Of a stretch of DNA of 64,000 bases, positions 1 to 12,164 are shown piece by piece. The notes under the pieces are model-generated. The model did not search any database and was not told the DNA's origin. It worked only from the letters and a program-made list of their open reading frames with translations. The stretch is taken from contig QANZ01012921.1 in assembly GCA_003254925.1 (NCBI GenBank), positions 1 to 64,000 on the forward strand, given 5' to 3'. The stretch is from Chamaecrista fasciculata. Its lineage: Eukaryota; Streptophyta; Magnoliopsida; Fabales; Fabaceae. Made by a program: the position numbers and the translations under genes. The first letter of the stretch is position 1. Every line of letters starts with the position of its first letter.

Positions 1-2600
1 GTCCAGCAATTTGTAACCCTTACAAAATTACACCATGACTCTCGTGAAGCATCTAGTGCATGTATCTCTATACACCGAGGTCATGCTGGTCTTAGTTCAT
101 TTACGTTCCCACGTGAATGATCGACTAGGGACAGTTTTAGATTTAATTATCTTATAATTAATCAAGGACGCTATCATAGTAAACATGCTAATAATATGAT
201 AACAACATAATTTATCTCTATAAATTAATCAAAAAATACATATGTTCAAATAACACATAAATAAAATGATTGGCCCTAGGGCACAATCTCCATCATCTTC
301 ATCATTGCAACCTTGCCTTTTATCAATTACAGCCTTGCCTTTGTCAACACTTTGCTTGTCAGTTTCATCAATAGTTACAATATCTTCATCAAATTCATCA
401 TCAGAACTTATAATATCGCCTTCATCAATTACACCCTCCATAATCAGAGTTTGCAAAGCATCTTCATCATCTTCAACAGCCTTGCCTTTGTCAACACTCT
501 GCTTGTCAGTTTCATCAACCTTGCCTTTCTCAGCACTCTGCTTCTCACTTTCATCAATAACAGCCTTACCTTTGTCAACACTCTGCTTCTCAGTTCGCAC
601 AACATAAAGATTTACTGTCCCAACCTCCATGCCGATGGTAGACATTTCAATTGATTGTGCATCCTCTATAACGTTGGTTAAGGCCAACTCCAACTGAAGA
701 AATGGATGGGCGTACATCATATTATAGCTGCCTTCTTTATACCCCAAGTCTTCAAGGTCACCCGTAATCTCAAAAAAACTCCATTTGTCTGGATCACGAT
801 CGGTCCACTCGGTGTAGCTGCCACCTACATACTGAAGGTCTCCTTTTCTCTCAAAAACACCTCCATGATAAACTTTCACAGTGAAAGTCTCTCGCATTCT
901 TCAACCAATCAAAATAAGAAAGTTATCAGAACAAAATGGCAGGGGCAGTGACAAATCTTACGTTAGTAAAACAATTAGTCATACCACTGGCAGTTATGAA
1001 AACTGGTAAATATATATAGATAGAAAATCATTCCTTATGGGACCAAATATGCAACAAAAATAGTTATGGGACCAAATTGAAACCTTAGTCATAATATTGG
1101 GACCAAAAGTGCACTTAAGCCTAATTTTTTTAAAAAAATATTTGACTTTGTGACTCATGAGAACTCAAAACAGCAAAATATGCAAGGATTAACGCAAAGT
1201 TAAGATAACTCCAAGACTTCTCACGCAATACCCAAGATGATTAACGCAATACCGAAGTCTTCTTTACTGTTCCATGCTAAAAGTTCAGTTAAGTCTATCC
1301 ATCAACATTGCAATGCAACTGAAACTATGTAAAGGACTAAGTACCAAACATTAATGCCTTGAACTTGAAGGGGATTCAGAAAGTGACACGTTTGTGTAGC
1401 ATATGTGTGTGCGTGTTTCTTGACAAACAACAACAAACTGAGAAAATTCACCTTTTAGTTCTTAAAATTTCCAGAGATTAAACCAGAGATTAAACCAAGC
1501 ATTTCAATAAGCACTGAAGAACTAACTTGTAACAAGTTATAAATTTCCAGCATTCCTTTTGTAGTCTCAGCATAAAACAGAGTGTGTTGGAAAATTTCCT
1601 GAAAGATATCAACCATCTCTAATATAACCATGTCATAGTCTCAGCATTCCTTCAGAACACCATAAGTATAACTAACATCTAATTCCTTTGTCTTCAGAAC
1701 ACCATATGTCAATCAAGATATATGTATTTTCATGGTCTCAGCATTCCCTTCAGAACACCTTCAGAACACACTCTGTTTTTAGCAAATGAAAATACAAGCC
1801 CTAACACACACAAAAATTTTCTAACACCTCTAAATACGCAAAATACTTTACATCAACAACAAATAAGCACTGAAATCGACTCTAAAACATACATCTACCT
1901 TCAAATCACTAGTGATCATGCCCTAAACATACCAAAAGTCATACAAAATTATTTAGCCGAAAAAAAAGACCCAAACATTATTCAAAAATGTCCTAACCAA
2001 CCGCAAATCAACCAAGAAACATGGAGAAGCTCAGCGAGAAGGAAAAAACGTTCAAACCCTAAATCGAACTTTGAAAAATACCTCAGTAATGGCTTCCGAC
2101 GACGACGACGTTGCTAAGTCTGCCTTCCGACGACGTTCCGCACAAAAACCACTCTCTCTCACTAGCGCTTGCTTGAGAGAAACTCCGTCGAGCCAGTGTT
2201 CGTTCGTCGACCAAACCCTAGCGCTCTGAAGGAAGGAAGAAGATGAACTGAACGATGTTTATGTTAGAATGAAGAAGATGAAGCGTTCGTATATGTTTAT
2301 GAGTTTGGCGGGCACAAAGGCAATTCATTTTCAATAAAATTATGCGTTCAGTCCAGAGAAGTTATGAAATGTTACATATTGATCCTAATTTAGTCCATCT
2401 CATTTGATTTTGCCACGTCAGCATCCCAGTCACACTGCCACGTCACAATTAACGGCGAAAATTGGACGGAAGTGACCAGGGGACTAACTGTGAAACTTTT
2501 TGCGAAGGTTTGGGACCAAATTTGCAACAAAAATAGTTATGGGACCAAATTGAAACCTTAGTCATAGTATTGGGACCAAAAGTGCACTTAAGCCTAACTT
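1..2600 (-). mobile_element. Mutator-like element remnant
   Basis: A stretch of Mutator-type DNA read on the minus strand. It contains the PB1-like ORF at 229-897. An apparent 5' leader lies at about 2040-2260, G+C richer than its surroundings and with pyrimidine-rich tracts. A terminal segment at 2511-2597 reads, on the minus strand, as repeated phrases about TTTGGTCCC. A near copy of that terminal segment lies in the same orientation at 1038-1122, so the element has been rearranged or hit by a related one. About 143 bases at 151-293 recur inverted at 24442-24586 inside another Mutator-type element. The left boundary is outside the window. No transposase catalytic region is visible. Confidence 0.6.
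229..897 (-). CDS. PB1-like domain protein of Mutator-type transposons
   Basis: A 222-codon ORF. Residues 1 to about 100 (FTVKVYHGGVF..., then a YVGGS motif and a Y...M.YAHP block) resemble the PB1-like N-terminal domain found in plant MULE-encoded proteins. The rest is low complexity: about four imperfect repeats of the type SVDKGKAV alternating with acidic runs, ending in DGDCALGPII. The family protein normally continues into a zinc-finger/MULE transposase region, which is absent, so this is a truncated or non-autonomous version. The ATG is the first in frame and follows a plausible leader on the same strand. The same C-terminal tail (DGDCALGPII) is present on the plus strand near 24450-24488. 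Role unknown; probably not a host gene. Confidence 0.6.
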   Translation of the reverse strand: MRETFTVKVYHGGVFERKGDLQYVGGSYTEWTDRDPDKWSFFEITGDLEDLGYKEGSYNMMYAHPFLQLELALTNVIEDAQSIEMSTIGMEVGTVNLYVVRTEKQSVDKGKAVIDESEKQSAEKGKVDETDKQSVDKGKAVEDDEDALQTLIMEGVIDEGDIISSDDEFDEDIVTIDETDKQSVDKGKAVIDKRQGCNDEDDGDCALGPIILFMCYLNICIF

Positions 2601-3110
2601 TTAAATTAAAATCTTAAGTTTTTCTCTGCACTGGACACGTGTGTCACTTGTCCAGAGCAGAGAGCGCATTTAAATTAATTGATTTAAAAATAATTGATAT
2701 ATATTTTAATTATATCTAATTAAAATTTTATATATTTTTAAAATTAAAATTAATATATTTATAAATAATTAAATAATAAATATGTAATATAAAATTATTT
2801 AAATTATTGTTTACTTATCTTAATTTTATTTAATAAACTAATTAATATTTATTAAATTTAATTTTAAGACTTTACGGTACAATGAATAATTGAAATTATA
2901 TAATCTTTATTAGAGAAATAATATAAATTGAGTTGTACATAAAAATTCTTTTTATTGGTCTTAATTTGTCAATTGATGTGGATGGAGTAGATGAGTTTAA
3001 TCTAAGGAGTTAATCTTAACTATTCATTGTTATTACCCTCTGAGAATTTATAATGAGTCGGTATTTGATTCGATAATAGAAGAACAAACTGGCCACTCAG
3101 ACAAGGAGAA
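2601..3110. other. AT-rich spacer, no gene seen
   Basis: Very AT-rich DNA between two transposon remnants. A short inverted motif around a CTGGACACGTG core lies at about 2629-2665. No ORF, RNA gene or clear element end is visible. Confidence 0.5.
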
Positions 3111-3113
3111 TGA

Positions 3114-3984
3114 GGCCCAATTCATTTGCGCTCTGATTATAATCGTAATAAGCATGTTTGATTCTGCTTTTTTTCTGATCAAATTATAATCTTGATTTTT
3201 TTTTATAATCAAATACACTCAATTACACTTATACTCCTATATATACCTATAATTACCTATACTCTAATATATTCAATCACACATCACAAGGCTAAAATGG
3301 TAATTTACTTGAAATGGTCGACCGATTTTGTCAATGGTCGATTGAATATCGACCTAAGAATGCTATCAGGCCCGACGTTCGGTCGACCGATGCAAAAAAT
3401 GGTCGAACGAATATCGACCTGAGAATTCTCTTAGGCCTGACGTTCGGTCGACCGAATACCTGAAATGAGCCACATTGAAATTTTTTTTGGGGTCTGAAGT
3501 GCTTTTTTACATTCTCTCTCATCTTGTGCCAAACGATGGACCATTTTTTTGGTAGTCCACCGAATATCGGGACTTGATTCGAAAAAATACTACACTTTAG
3601 TCCTTTTAGTCCACCATTTCAGAGGCAAAAATAGAATGATCGACCAAACTAAATAAGCACCTCACAAGTTGCCTACGATTACAATCATATTTTCACGATT
3701 CTCAAGTCAAACAGGGACACAATCTATTTTTTTAAAAGCAACAATCACATCCAAGCACACTTTGATTATAATCAAATCACATCTTACTTTTTTTCTACTT
3801 TTTCCATCTTTTTCTTCCATTTCTACCCCTATACAGTTTATCAATTTCCTTACCCTTCTATTTACCAACCACAATCATTACATACACATTTCAATAATTT
3901 CACAACAAATAATCAACTTTGATTATAATCATACTCTGATTATAATCAGCGTAAATTTTATTATAAGCGCAAACGAACAGAGCC
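3114..3984. mobile_element. PIF/Tourist-like non-autonomous element
   Basis: Terminal inverted repeats GGCCCAATTCATTTGCGC (left) and GGCTCTGTTCGTTTGCGC (right, reverse complement) flank 871 bp. The 3-bp target duplication TGA sits at 3111-3113 and 3985-3987. TIR wording and a 3-bp duplication fit the PIF/Harbinger (Tourist) superfamily, although TGA is not the usual TWA. No transposase ORF is present. Subterminal tracts contain repeated GATTATAATC. The right half shares a long phrase (ACCCCTATACA... CCCTTCTATTTACCAACC...) with the elements at 15684-17607 and 44291-45775. Confidence 0.7.
3295..3465. repeat. Duplicated GGTCGACCGA-type motif
   Basis: Inside the Tourist-like element, a unit of about 75 bp built on GAATATCGACCT, then GACGTTCGGTCGACCGA, occurs twice in direct orientation. 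The central TCGGTCGACCGA is itself palindromic. Function unknown. Confidence 0.6.
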
Positions 3985-3987
3985 TGA

Positions 3988-4489
3988 GTCAGTCTATTCG
4001 AAAGATGACCATGAGTCAGACAATGTGAAAGAACCTGACTCACAACCTAATGCCCCAAGAGTAGGGAATGATTAAAATACCCAGATCCAATGAGAAAATT
4101 CAAATTTTATCTTATGAATTTGAACCAAGACCCAACCTTAATGGGTCCAGGTATGGTGGTACCCTACTTATATCCCAAAATATTTATTTTTTATATAAAA
4201 AATATATTACTTTGATACTTTTTATTAAACATTAAATATTTCATAATTATTGAAATATTTTATTAATGCATTCCAATTTATTATTTAGATATTTGTTTTA
4301 GTAGTTATAAATGTAAAAAGTTGGATGAAATTTCTCTGAGTCCGAGTCCTGATATGGGGATTAGACTACCCAGCAGGTATGACAATGGGGATTAATTTTA
4401 ATGCTCACTCATATTTGAGTCCGGATTCAGGGATAATAAGTACCCTACCCATGATCATTAGTTTCCTTGAAATTATTCAAGAAGCAGAC
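3988..4489. other. Spacer, no gene seen
   Basis: AT-rich sequence with scattered phrases such as GGGTCCAGGTATGG and GACAATGGGGATT. They resemble MITE subterminal wording, but no matching pair of ends could be fixed. Confidence 0.4.
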
Positions 4490-5082
4490 CAGTGTTGTAA
4501 GAACCGAACCGGCTAGAGACTCGGATAAGCATTCGGTTCACGGTCTGGTTGGTTTAACCGGTTGAACCATCGGTCGAACTGGATGACTCAATAAATAATT
4601 ATTTTTGATATATTAAATATATTTTTTTTGTGGTTTAAGAGATGCATTTAATTTATTACTAAATACATTTCTTCATCTAAATAATATAATTTTTCTCTCC
4701 ACTACTAAAGATTATAGATTAAATGCATTTTTTTAAGCAAGTGAATGGACTTAATGTATCTTAAATAAGATTTAATAAGTCATAAATTCATAATAGTTAA
4801 TTAAATTCAACATTTCGACCTTGAAATTTCAAGTTCAACACAAAATAGAGGAAGATGACCAAATACGAAAATGAATAAAGAGCATAAGTAAAAAAAAAAC
4901 TGAGATTTTTAAAAAAAAAAAAAATTAATTGGACCACTGGTTTGCCGGTTTTTTCCAGTTAAAAACGGTTCAATCCGGTCCAACTACATTTTGGTTTTTT
5001 TGGTCGAACTAACTCGCTTTCACATTCGGTTGGCGGTTAGACCGGTTGGAACTTCTGGTCCGGTCCGGTTCTGAGAACACTG
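4490..5082. mobile_element. hAT-like MITE (CAGTGTTGTAAGAACCG family)
   Basis: The left end CAGTGTTGTAAGAACCGAAC pairs with a right end that reads CAGTGTTCTCAGAACCGGAC on the other strand. Subterminal DNA is rich in CCGGTT/AACCGG phrases. The flanking 8-mers AAGCAGAC and AGTAAAAC agree at only 4 of 8 positions, so the duplication is eroded or absent. A better preserved relative with a perfect 8-bp duplication lies at 43512-44252, which supports the hAT assignment. Confidence 0.65.
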
Positions 5083-5649
5083 AGTAAAACTTTGACTCAA
5101 AGATCTTGAATTAATAATTGAATGGTGATTGATGATGGTGAAGGAGCATAGAGGTATCGAGAGAGGAAGAGTAGAAGAAGATGGAAAAAGTGAAAAAGTC
5201 AAGGAGGTAAAGAGAAAAGACCTATGAAACCTTTTAATTTGTTAATAATTACAAATTTGCCATTAATGATATGTTGTTCTCCGTGTTGTGTTTTAATTCT
5301 TAAAAACATATTTTTGTTTTTTTGTTTTTTAGAACAAAATAGAAAAACAAGCTAATCAAACAGGGTTTTTATTTTTAAAACAAAATAACTGTTTTAGAAA
5401 ACAGAATCAGGCCCTTGATCTTTAAAAACTTAAAATGTATAGTTTAATTAATGAAAAATTAAAACAATATATTTTTTAGTATTTGAAAATTAAAATAGTA
5501 TACTATTTAATTTATAAAAATAATTAATTAATATACTATTTTAATTTTTTAAGAATTAAATTATATATTTCAATTTTTTAAAATTGAATTGTGAGTTTAG
5601 TAATCCGACCAAATTTATAGTTGACTCAATTTATTATTTATGTACATAA
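5083..5649. other. AT-rich upstream flank of copy A
   Basis: No gene or defined element is visible. The block ends where homology to the other two APD1-like copies starts (TTTATTATTTATGTACATAAAGG). Confidence 0.4.
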
Positions 5650-5689
5650 AGGATCAAATCAAAGTCACAAGAAGTCACAACGTCACCTT

Positions 5690-6016
5690 TTCTCCATTGA
5701 AACGTGCTCTGGAAGTCTCCAACGCTTTCTCTCTCACACTATGGGCATTCAAACGTAGCCTTTTATTGTAGCACCCTTCTCACCACTGTCTTCTCCTCCC
5801 TAAAATGTTCACACTTCACACAACAATGTAATGAATGACCCACCCACACACACAGAGTGCATAATTTCTCATTTTTCATCCACCGCATTCTCTTCTTCTT
5901 CTTCTTCTTCCTAATTTCTGATCACCCCCTTTGCCTCCCACCGATTCTTCGTGAACCCACTTTGATTCTATCTTCTGGGTTCTTCATCGCCGCCTCGTCT
6001 GACGTTTTCAGCTCAG
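5690..6016 (+). other. Copy A 5' leader exon
   Basis: CT-rich leader with a CTTCTT run. It ends GCTCAG|GTAACG, a good donor, and matches copy B (ends 25718) nearly base for base. A possible second untranslated exon starts at 6662 after TTTTTCAG. The TATA-like TATAAATA present in copy C at 36381 is not preserved here. Confidence 0.5.
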
Positions 6017-7317
6017 GTAACGAAAAATGTCGACTTCTCTTCTTCCCATTGCCTTACCCTTGTAGAGATGTCTAGTGGGTTTTCTTTTTTTCTTTTCTTT
6101 TTCCTTAGGATGCTAATTGATTTCTCTGTTTGTTTCTCTTTCAATCTTTAAGGGTTTTTCTTGAATTCTTCCCTTGCGGCTTGTGTGAGTGAATGTGTTT
6201 ATCTGGTTTGTGTTGTTTATTATGGTTAATTGGGGACTTACCCCTAAAGGTGGTAGGTTGTTAGGGTTGGCTTTGATCCAATGAGGAGAGTGTTTTATGA
6301 GTGAATTTTTCTTAATGAATTTAGCCATTACTTCTGATGATTTTCTTTTTCTTGGTTGCTCACTTGACTTTGTCTAACTGGATTACTTATTTAAGTGATA
6401 GCAAGCTGCTTATTGATCCGCATTGGTTACTTCAATGAACTTTATCTGTGGCAAGAAGAGTTGCATAAGAATTTAGTTGTTGATTGAAACGAGGAACTTG
6501 GTTTTGCCATTTGGCTTTAGGAAAAGATACTATAATCTAGTACATAAAACATGGTATGCTTCTTAGGGAAATATTAGCTTGATAAGAATATATTGCAGGA
6601 TTGTATTGTAATGCTGGGTGAAGCCCCTAAAATAACTAATTGTGTTGATGTTCTTTTTCAGCTATAGAAGCAGCTGAAGCATAGACTTGACTTGCAATTA
6701 ATTGTCATATCTACCACATTAGATCAGTCCCATACTCAGTGTCGAATTTGGACATTTCATACTACCCAAAATCCTGAATTGATGGAATATTAGGCAATAG
6801 ATAACAGAAAATTATAGAAGAAAGAGAATTACCGCAAGCTGAATTATTTCTTTTTTAATGAACAACGTACATAGGTTTACAAAAGGAAAATATGCATGCT
6901 GATGTGCTACTACTAATGTAGGAACTAATTAATTTGAAAGAAGGGAATACGATAATTTAGCAAGAACTAATCCTACAAGTCCTATTCACTAATAAGAAAC
7001 CAGCCAGTAATATTAGAATCTCTTTGTCGATTTTCGTTACCGCCATCCTTTTTAACTATTAGTACTTTTTTGATATTTATTACTTATTTCTAGCACCAGA
7101 ACTAGGAAAAAGCCATATAGTTTCATTTATAAAACTATAAGTAGATCCTTTAAACATGCCCTTGGTCTTTACTCATTTGTATTGACTGTTTTGATAATTA
7201 TATTCTCAATTTCTTTTTCTTTATGATTCTAACTTTATGTTTTCTTCTTCTTGAAACTTCTCCATTGGCGTAATAGCTACTTGTCTTTTTTATCCAAGGA
7301 TACCGTTGTTGTTGTAG

Positions 7318-7419
7318 GAAGGATTTAAGTCAACCCATGTTACTCTGATGGCTTCTTAAGAAGATTGGAATTTACCATGGTTAGCTTGAGAAGATGTAGA
7401 TTTCTAGGGCTATACTCGG
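7318..7419 (+). pseudogene. Copy A start exon (MVSLRRCRFLGLYS)
   Basis: Acceptor TTGTTGTAG precedes 7318. The ATG at 7377 opens 14 codons plus one base (phase 1 donor G|GTAACA). The peptide start MVSLRRCRFLGL matches the highly conserved N terminus of the APD1 type. Two tiny upstream reading frames (ATG TTA CTC TGA and ATG GCT TCT TAA) precede the start in the same exon; the second recurs in B and C as ATGACTTCTTAA. Confidence 0.7.
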
Positions 7420-7814
7420 GTAACAATTGTTATTAATATAAAATATAGAAAATAACCTATTATGTCCTAAAACTAGAATTTAGTCTTTGGATATCAGATA
7501 TACACTTTTTGTTCCCTAGTTCTTTTATAAACGTTAAATAGTCCCTGAAATATTATCTTTAGGGACTAAATATTTAATGTTTGTTAAAAATTGAGGGACC
7601 AAAATGTGTATTTCTAATATTCAGAGACTAAATGGTAAAATTTAAGGACTAAAATGTAGGTTTACTTAAAGTATATGTTGTAGAATGTGGGCTGCTCTCA
7701 GAGGAATGAGAAAATCCATGCCTTTGGCAGTTGAGACTTGAGAGTCTACATTGATGAGTTGTGTCCTAATTAAGCTTTTATTGACAATTTTACCATATGT
7801 CTTGGCCTTTGCAG

Positions 7815-7840
7815 GGAACAGTTTCTTTGTTACTCTGCTT
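7815..7840 (+). pseudogene. Copy A second coding exon, truncated
   Basis: After acceptor TTTGCAG the first codons (G-NSFFVT) match copy B (G-NSSFVTP). Homology stops at about 7840, after TTGTTACTCTGC, where unrelated retroelement-type sequence begins. Confidence 0.65.
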
Positions 7841-8130
7841 ACTATAAGTGATATTTCTGGGCTGTTTGTGTGTATTTTGAGCGATCTTGCAATTGTGGGC
7901 CAAAATGGGGTTTGGGTTCTTGCGTTTGTAATGGGGGCTTGTTGGTTTTACCAGCACAGTGGCTTGTTCTTTTGTGTTGGTCTACTGATTTGGATACTAA
8001 TGTGGGGTTATCTCTTTGTATTTGTCAGGTGCGATATCATCTATCCTCTGCTAACCTCATTGTCTTCCAAACATGCCTCAAGGTACTATTGTTTTATGGG
8101 TATTGATTTTGTATTCTTGTTTTGTTGGTA

Positions 8131-9171
8131 ATGGAGGGCATGGGGGATTATGATATGTTGGCTTTAACCAGAGAGCAGAGGTTGCCAAGTTTTCTGGAGA
8201 TTTGGGTGAGTCAGAGGAAGATAGTCCGAGGGTTAGTGATTTCGTAAGGGCCCAAGTTCGGTGTTTGATTGATGAGGAGGACTGTCCGGAGGTACGTGCT
8301 CAAGTTGCTAACATGGTTTCTGAGACTAACACAATGATTGCTGAAGGGTTGGCGGGAAGCCCAGTTGCTACGTCAAGCAGCAGTGAGGAGGACATATATG
8401 TAAGGGGCACTCTTACTGGCACTTTAAGCGGGTCTATGGAAGAAGGCGAACGCCACATCGAGCAACGAGTGGTTGTTAAGTGGGAGCAGGGTGAGGGCCC
8501 CCAGGATGACCTTCTTGACGGGGTTCGACTGCACGTCGAAGTGGCTACGCAACCAACGTGGTACAATACAAGGGATCACTTGGAAGTTGTGCGTGATGCC
8601 TATTTCTATGAGGGGTCTGCAATGCACAAGGCGGGTTTAAGTGTGGGTGAGTGGTATGGGGCGCCCTCCTATGCGTATACTAACAGGCGAGGCTTTTTGG
8701 TGTATGAGTATATGTTAGCCAACTTGGAGATGGAGTTGCCTTTTACTATTTTTGAGATTGATGTGATGAATCACCTCAACTGCTGTCCAGTGCAATTGAT
8801 GCCGAATGCCTGGCGATCCTTGCGCTGCTTGGAGGAGGATGCGGAGAAGCTGGGGGTGGTGTGTACAGTTAAGTTATTTTTTTACTTGTTCATAACGAAG
8901 GAGACAGATGACGGGCGTGTGTCAATTCAAAGGCGGGGGAAACGCCTAGAGGGCTTTCCGTCGAGTATAAGTCATGTTAAGAAATGGAAGGGGAAGTATT
9001 TTCCTGTCGTGTTGAGCGGAGAGGAGCGGCCTTGGTGGGTGAGGACAGTCGATGACCATCCGGTGTTCCCTGTTTGTTGGTCAAAACCTATTGTTGGGAC
9101 CAGCCAAATGGAGTTGGGGCACTTGAGTGCCGATGAGAGGGTGGCGGCCTCGAAATTGAAGAAATATTATT
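8131..9171 (+). pseudogene. Accessory ORF exon 1, gypsy-type 'plant transposon' domain
   Basis: The long open frame runs from about 8154 through 8202 to 9171 but has no ATG of its own at the start. The nearest initiators (8131, 8155) lie in another frame, so a one-base shift at about 8170-8190 is likely. The middle (FTIFEIDVMNHL, then QLMPNAWRSL) and the end (KKWKGKYFPVVL, WWVRTVDDHPVFPV) match the domain typical of these plant proteins. The putative donor T|GTTGTG at 9171 is phase 1 and agrees with exon 2. Relative 2 keeps the matching block KNWKDRYFPIVQ and relative 3 a PLFPLSW block. Confidence 0.55.
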
Positions 9172-9272
9172 GTTGTGGGTGTCTTGTTTTTTTTTCTTTG
9201 TTGTTGTTTTTAGATATGTTTCCTGGGTCGTCGTTGATTTTCCTTGACATTGGCTTTTGATCCATTTTGCAG

Positions 9273-10600
9273 CTCTGTCCAAGCTTAAGAAGAAGGGGAA
9301 TGGTTCCACCTCAGCGAGACTTGTGGCTAGTAGGGCTCAGGGAGGATCAGTTGGCGTGCCATTGACATCAGTGGCGAGCCCTGAGCATCCTTTGCCGGGG
9401 ATTTCTAGACCAGGGCCACAGAGTAGTTCACAAGTAGCTGATTCGACAGGTCCACAGGATTCAAGGGGCAAGCGAGTGCTTGAGGGTTTCACGGCTAGCG
9501 AGCCCGCAGTGAAGAAAAGAAGGCAGGGAGGCGAGGCCCAATCAGAAGACTTTTGGGCCGCTAATATTGGTTGGAGCCGAGAGGAGCTCCAAGGGTTCAT
9601 TTGGCTGAGTAACCCGGATGGAGATTTGGCCCCCTTACACAAAGAGTTTGATGGGGGCATTGAACTTGATGAAGAAGGGAAGATTTTGTTTCCCAACTTA
9701 CCAGGGTCGCCACAAAGAGGAGGGTATCGCCCGTTCGCCGTCCTTCAGAGGCTGTACTCTGCTGAAACGTACAAGCGGTATGACAAATTGGTGGAGAATG
9801 CTCATAAGCAAAACCCTCAAAATGACGTGGGTTACCATCTGTTTGCTGCTTTGCTAGCTGGGCACGCTGCGGAGACTGTCCAATACCGGCTTGGCATGGA
9901 GGTTCGCCAATTACAGGAGGAGTTGGCAAAGGCTCGTGGGAATTCGGGCCTGGAAGAAGAGGAAAAGAAGAGGAAGGCCGCCGAGGCAGCAAAGGAGAAG
10001 GCTGAGCAGGAAGTGGCGAGCCTCAAAAAGAAATTGCAGGAGGTAGCTCACCAGAGGAAGGTTGTGGTGGCGGCTGCCAAGGAAGAAATGAAGAAGGAGG
10101 TGGAGGACTTGAGGGGGAAGTTAATAGATCAAGCTGCTTTGCAAAATGAGATCAGCAAATTGGAAGGAAGATTAAAGGAGGATGAGAGGAAGTGGAAGGC
10201 AGAGGTGAGGGCGGTAAGGAGGGTGGGCTATCATTGGTACAATAAGAGTAGTGCTCGTGCGTTCCAAAATGCTATGGCGCAGCTCCGCCTATTGAATCCT
10301 ACTTTGATTGAGGATGGCGTCCACTACGAGAAGGGAGTTTTCTTGGGCCCGGATGGGCTAGAGATCCGAGAGAGGGATGAGGAGGTGGATGGACCAGAGC
10401 CAGACTTTTCGTCGCCAAGCGCTTCATTTACCATACATGGCATAGAGGTGGAGGCTGGGAGATCGCCGCCACGCCCGGGCGATGAGGAGGTAGACGGTCC
10501 AACTAGGGACATTCTTATCTCGGATGATGGGGATTCAAGGTCTAAAAATGTGTTAGTGAAAGGAAGGAACGCGAGAGGTGATGCCCCCGCCAATTGGTGA
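9273..10600 (+). pseudogene. Accessory ORF exon 2, coiled-coil protein
   Basis: Follows acceptor TTTTGCAG. It encodes about 440 residues: a Ser/Gly/Pro-rich start, a basic KKRRQ patch, a conserved central block (ELQGFIWLSNPDGD, LFPNLPGSPQRGGY, LQRLYSAETYKRYD), a long Lys/Glu/Ala-rich coiled coil, a conserved YHWYNKSSARAFQNA segment, and an acidic tail with SPPRPGDEEVDGP. The same order appears in relative 2 (27618-29068). This part is open throughout. Molecular role unknown; the coiled coil suggests oligomerisation. Confidence 0.6.
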
Positions 10601-11400
10601 TGGTGATGGAGGAGGTTGTCCTCGTGGTTGAATAGGCATGCATTGGCCCTTGTAAAAATTTTTGTTTCTATTATATATGTTTTGGTAGATACATGGGAGG
10701 ATTGTCACCACCAAACGTTGTTTTTAAGGTTCGACGGGGATTGTCCCTGTGGATCCACCAACTGACTTAGATTAAGTCTTTAGGTGTTGGGGTCCTTGTA
10801 TGCTGGGGCGTTAGTTCGCTCTTCTTTTTGTAAGTATTGGGCGAGAATAGGCCCATATGATGATAATGTAATGGCCCTTGGGCTTGTTTTGACGTAATGA
10901 ATTGTGCTCTTTATTTTGTTTATGCTTTCAGTTTCCCTCTTAACTTTAAGTAGTGTGTGGCTAGCTGCTGCCCAATGGAGGTTGTCCACTTGGGGTGTGG
11001 GTAATTCCAACCCACTAGGCAGTAGTTTCCCAAAGATGGTTTGTTGAGGGCGTCCCATCTCAATTGTTGGGAACTTTAGAAGTTCCTTCTTCTTGAACTT
11101 TATGATTGTTTTGAATATGATTGGAAATTCTGTAGGTAGAAGTTTTTCCAATTGAAAAATTGTTTTGCATTGATAAATGTTAAGATAGTACATGTCATGA
11201 GTACATTCAACAAGATAAATATTTTTTGAGTCTAGCTATGTTTCCCTGGATTGGGTAGGTGGTGGCCTTCCAATGTTTCCAAGCGATAGACTCCTCCTAT
11301 GGGCTACGGGCAAGTCAAGCGTACATATATCATTTATCTCTCCTGAAAAGGACAAGGTTGAGTCTGGGTGACTCGTTGGGCGATAAGCGGTAAGCCATGT

Positions 11401-12132
11401 GTATATCAATTACAAATTTATGTCTAGAAATTGTAGAACATTAGATTATTTAGATTATTGAGAAAAACATATGGCAAAGAGAGTAGATGTGAAGTGAAAA
11501 ATCTGTAAAGTATAATTATTAAAGGACAAAAAGAAAAGAAAAATTTAATGATATAGTTCAACAGAAAAAAATCTTATGTAAGTTAACTTGTCCAATGAAT
11601 TTATGGGAAGTTGTGTCAAAATTGAGTCATCAATGGGAAAATAACAAGATGCTCCTTCCTCACTCAAAGTAACCTTCAAGGTTAAGAAGAATGGTCCAGA
11701 CTTGAGATCAATCAAAATGGGAGGCAGTGCACATACTTCTCTTTGCTGGGTAAATTTGTTAGTTCACCCGAACTGTTTTTTAAGACATTTTCCTTGTGAA
11801 CATTTCTATGCTTTCTGTGTCTTCCTTGGAATGTACAACCACTGGATGGGGAATCATGCATAATGCTATAGATAGATTCTTTTTTGGTTAGGCTGGTTTT
11901 GCTAGGTTTGTGGCCTTGCTATCTCTAGTGTGGTTCTGTTTCTTATAGTTGATTTGATCCTCTCAAAAGGTCAGTTCAGCCCAATAGCTCATCACTTTCT
12001 CTAGGAACCTTTGATAACACATGAAAAAGGAGCTTATTATGTTTCTGAAAGTAGAGGAATTAGTAATTTCACATAATGCTTACTACATAACTATCTTAAA
12101 AGTAATCACATTGCAATTTTTCCTGATGTACC

Positions 12133-12164
<32 letters not shown>

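Larger units (their letters stand above)
7841..11400 (+). mobile_element. Retroelement-derived block with spliced accessory ORF (relative 1)
   Basis: G+C-richer sequence joined into the second coding exon of APD1 copy A. It carries a two-exon ORF (8131-9171 and 9273-10600) of the kind annotated in plants as 'putative plant transposon protein / gypsy-type transposase' (PF04195-like); in known elements such ORFs accompany Tat-lineage Ty3/gypsy retrotransposons. Long terminal repeats and target duplications could not be recognised, and the right limit (about 11400) is only an estimate. Two relatives lie at 27289-29458 and 31556-32335, all on the plus strand. Confidence 0.55.

Noticed and set aside
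1722-2117. 131-codon plus-strand ORF
   Set aside because: Low-complexity, no domain, opposite to the Mutator leader; chance frame.
5020-5202. 60-codon minus-strand ORF
   Set aside because: Serine-rich chance frame over the end of a hAT-like MITE.
7751-8131. 126-codon hydrophobic plus-strand ORF
   Set aside because: It runs across an intron end, the 7815 exon in the wrong frame and the retroelement junction; the hydrophobicity comes from T-rich DNA.
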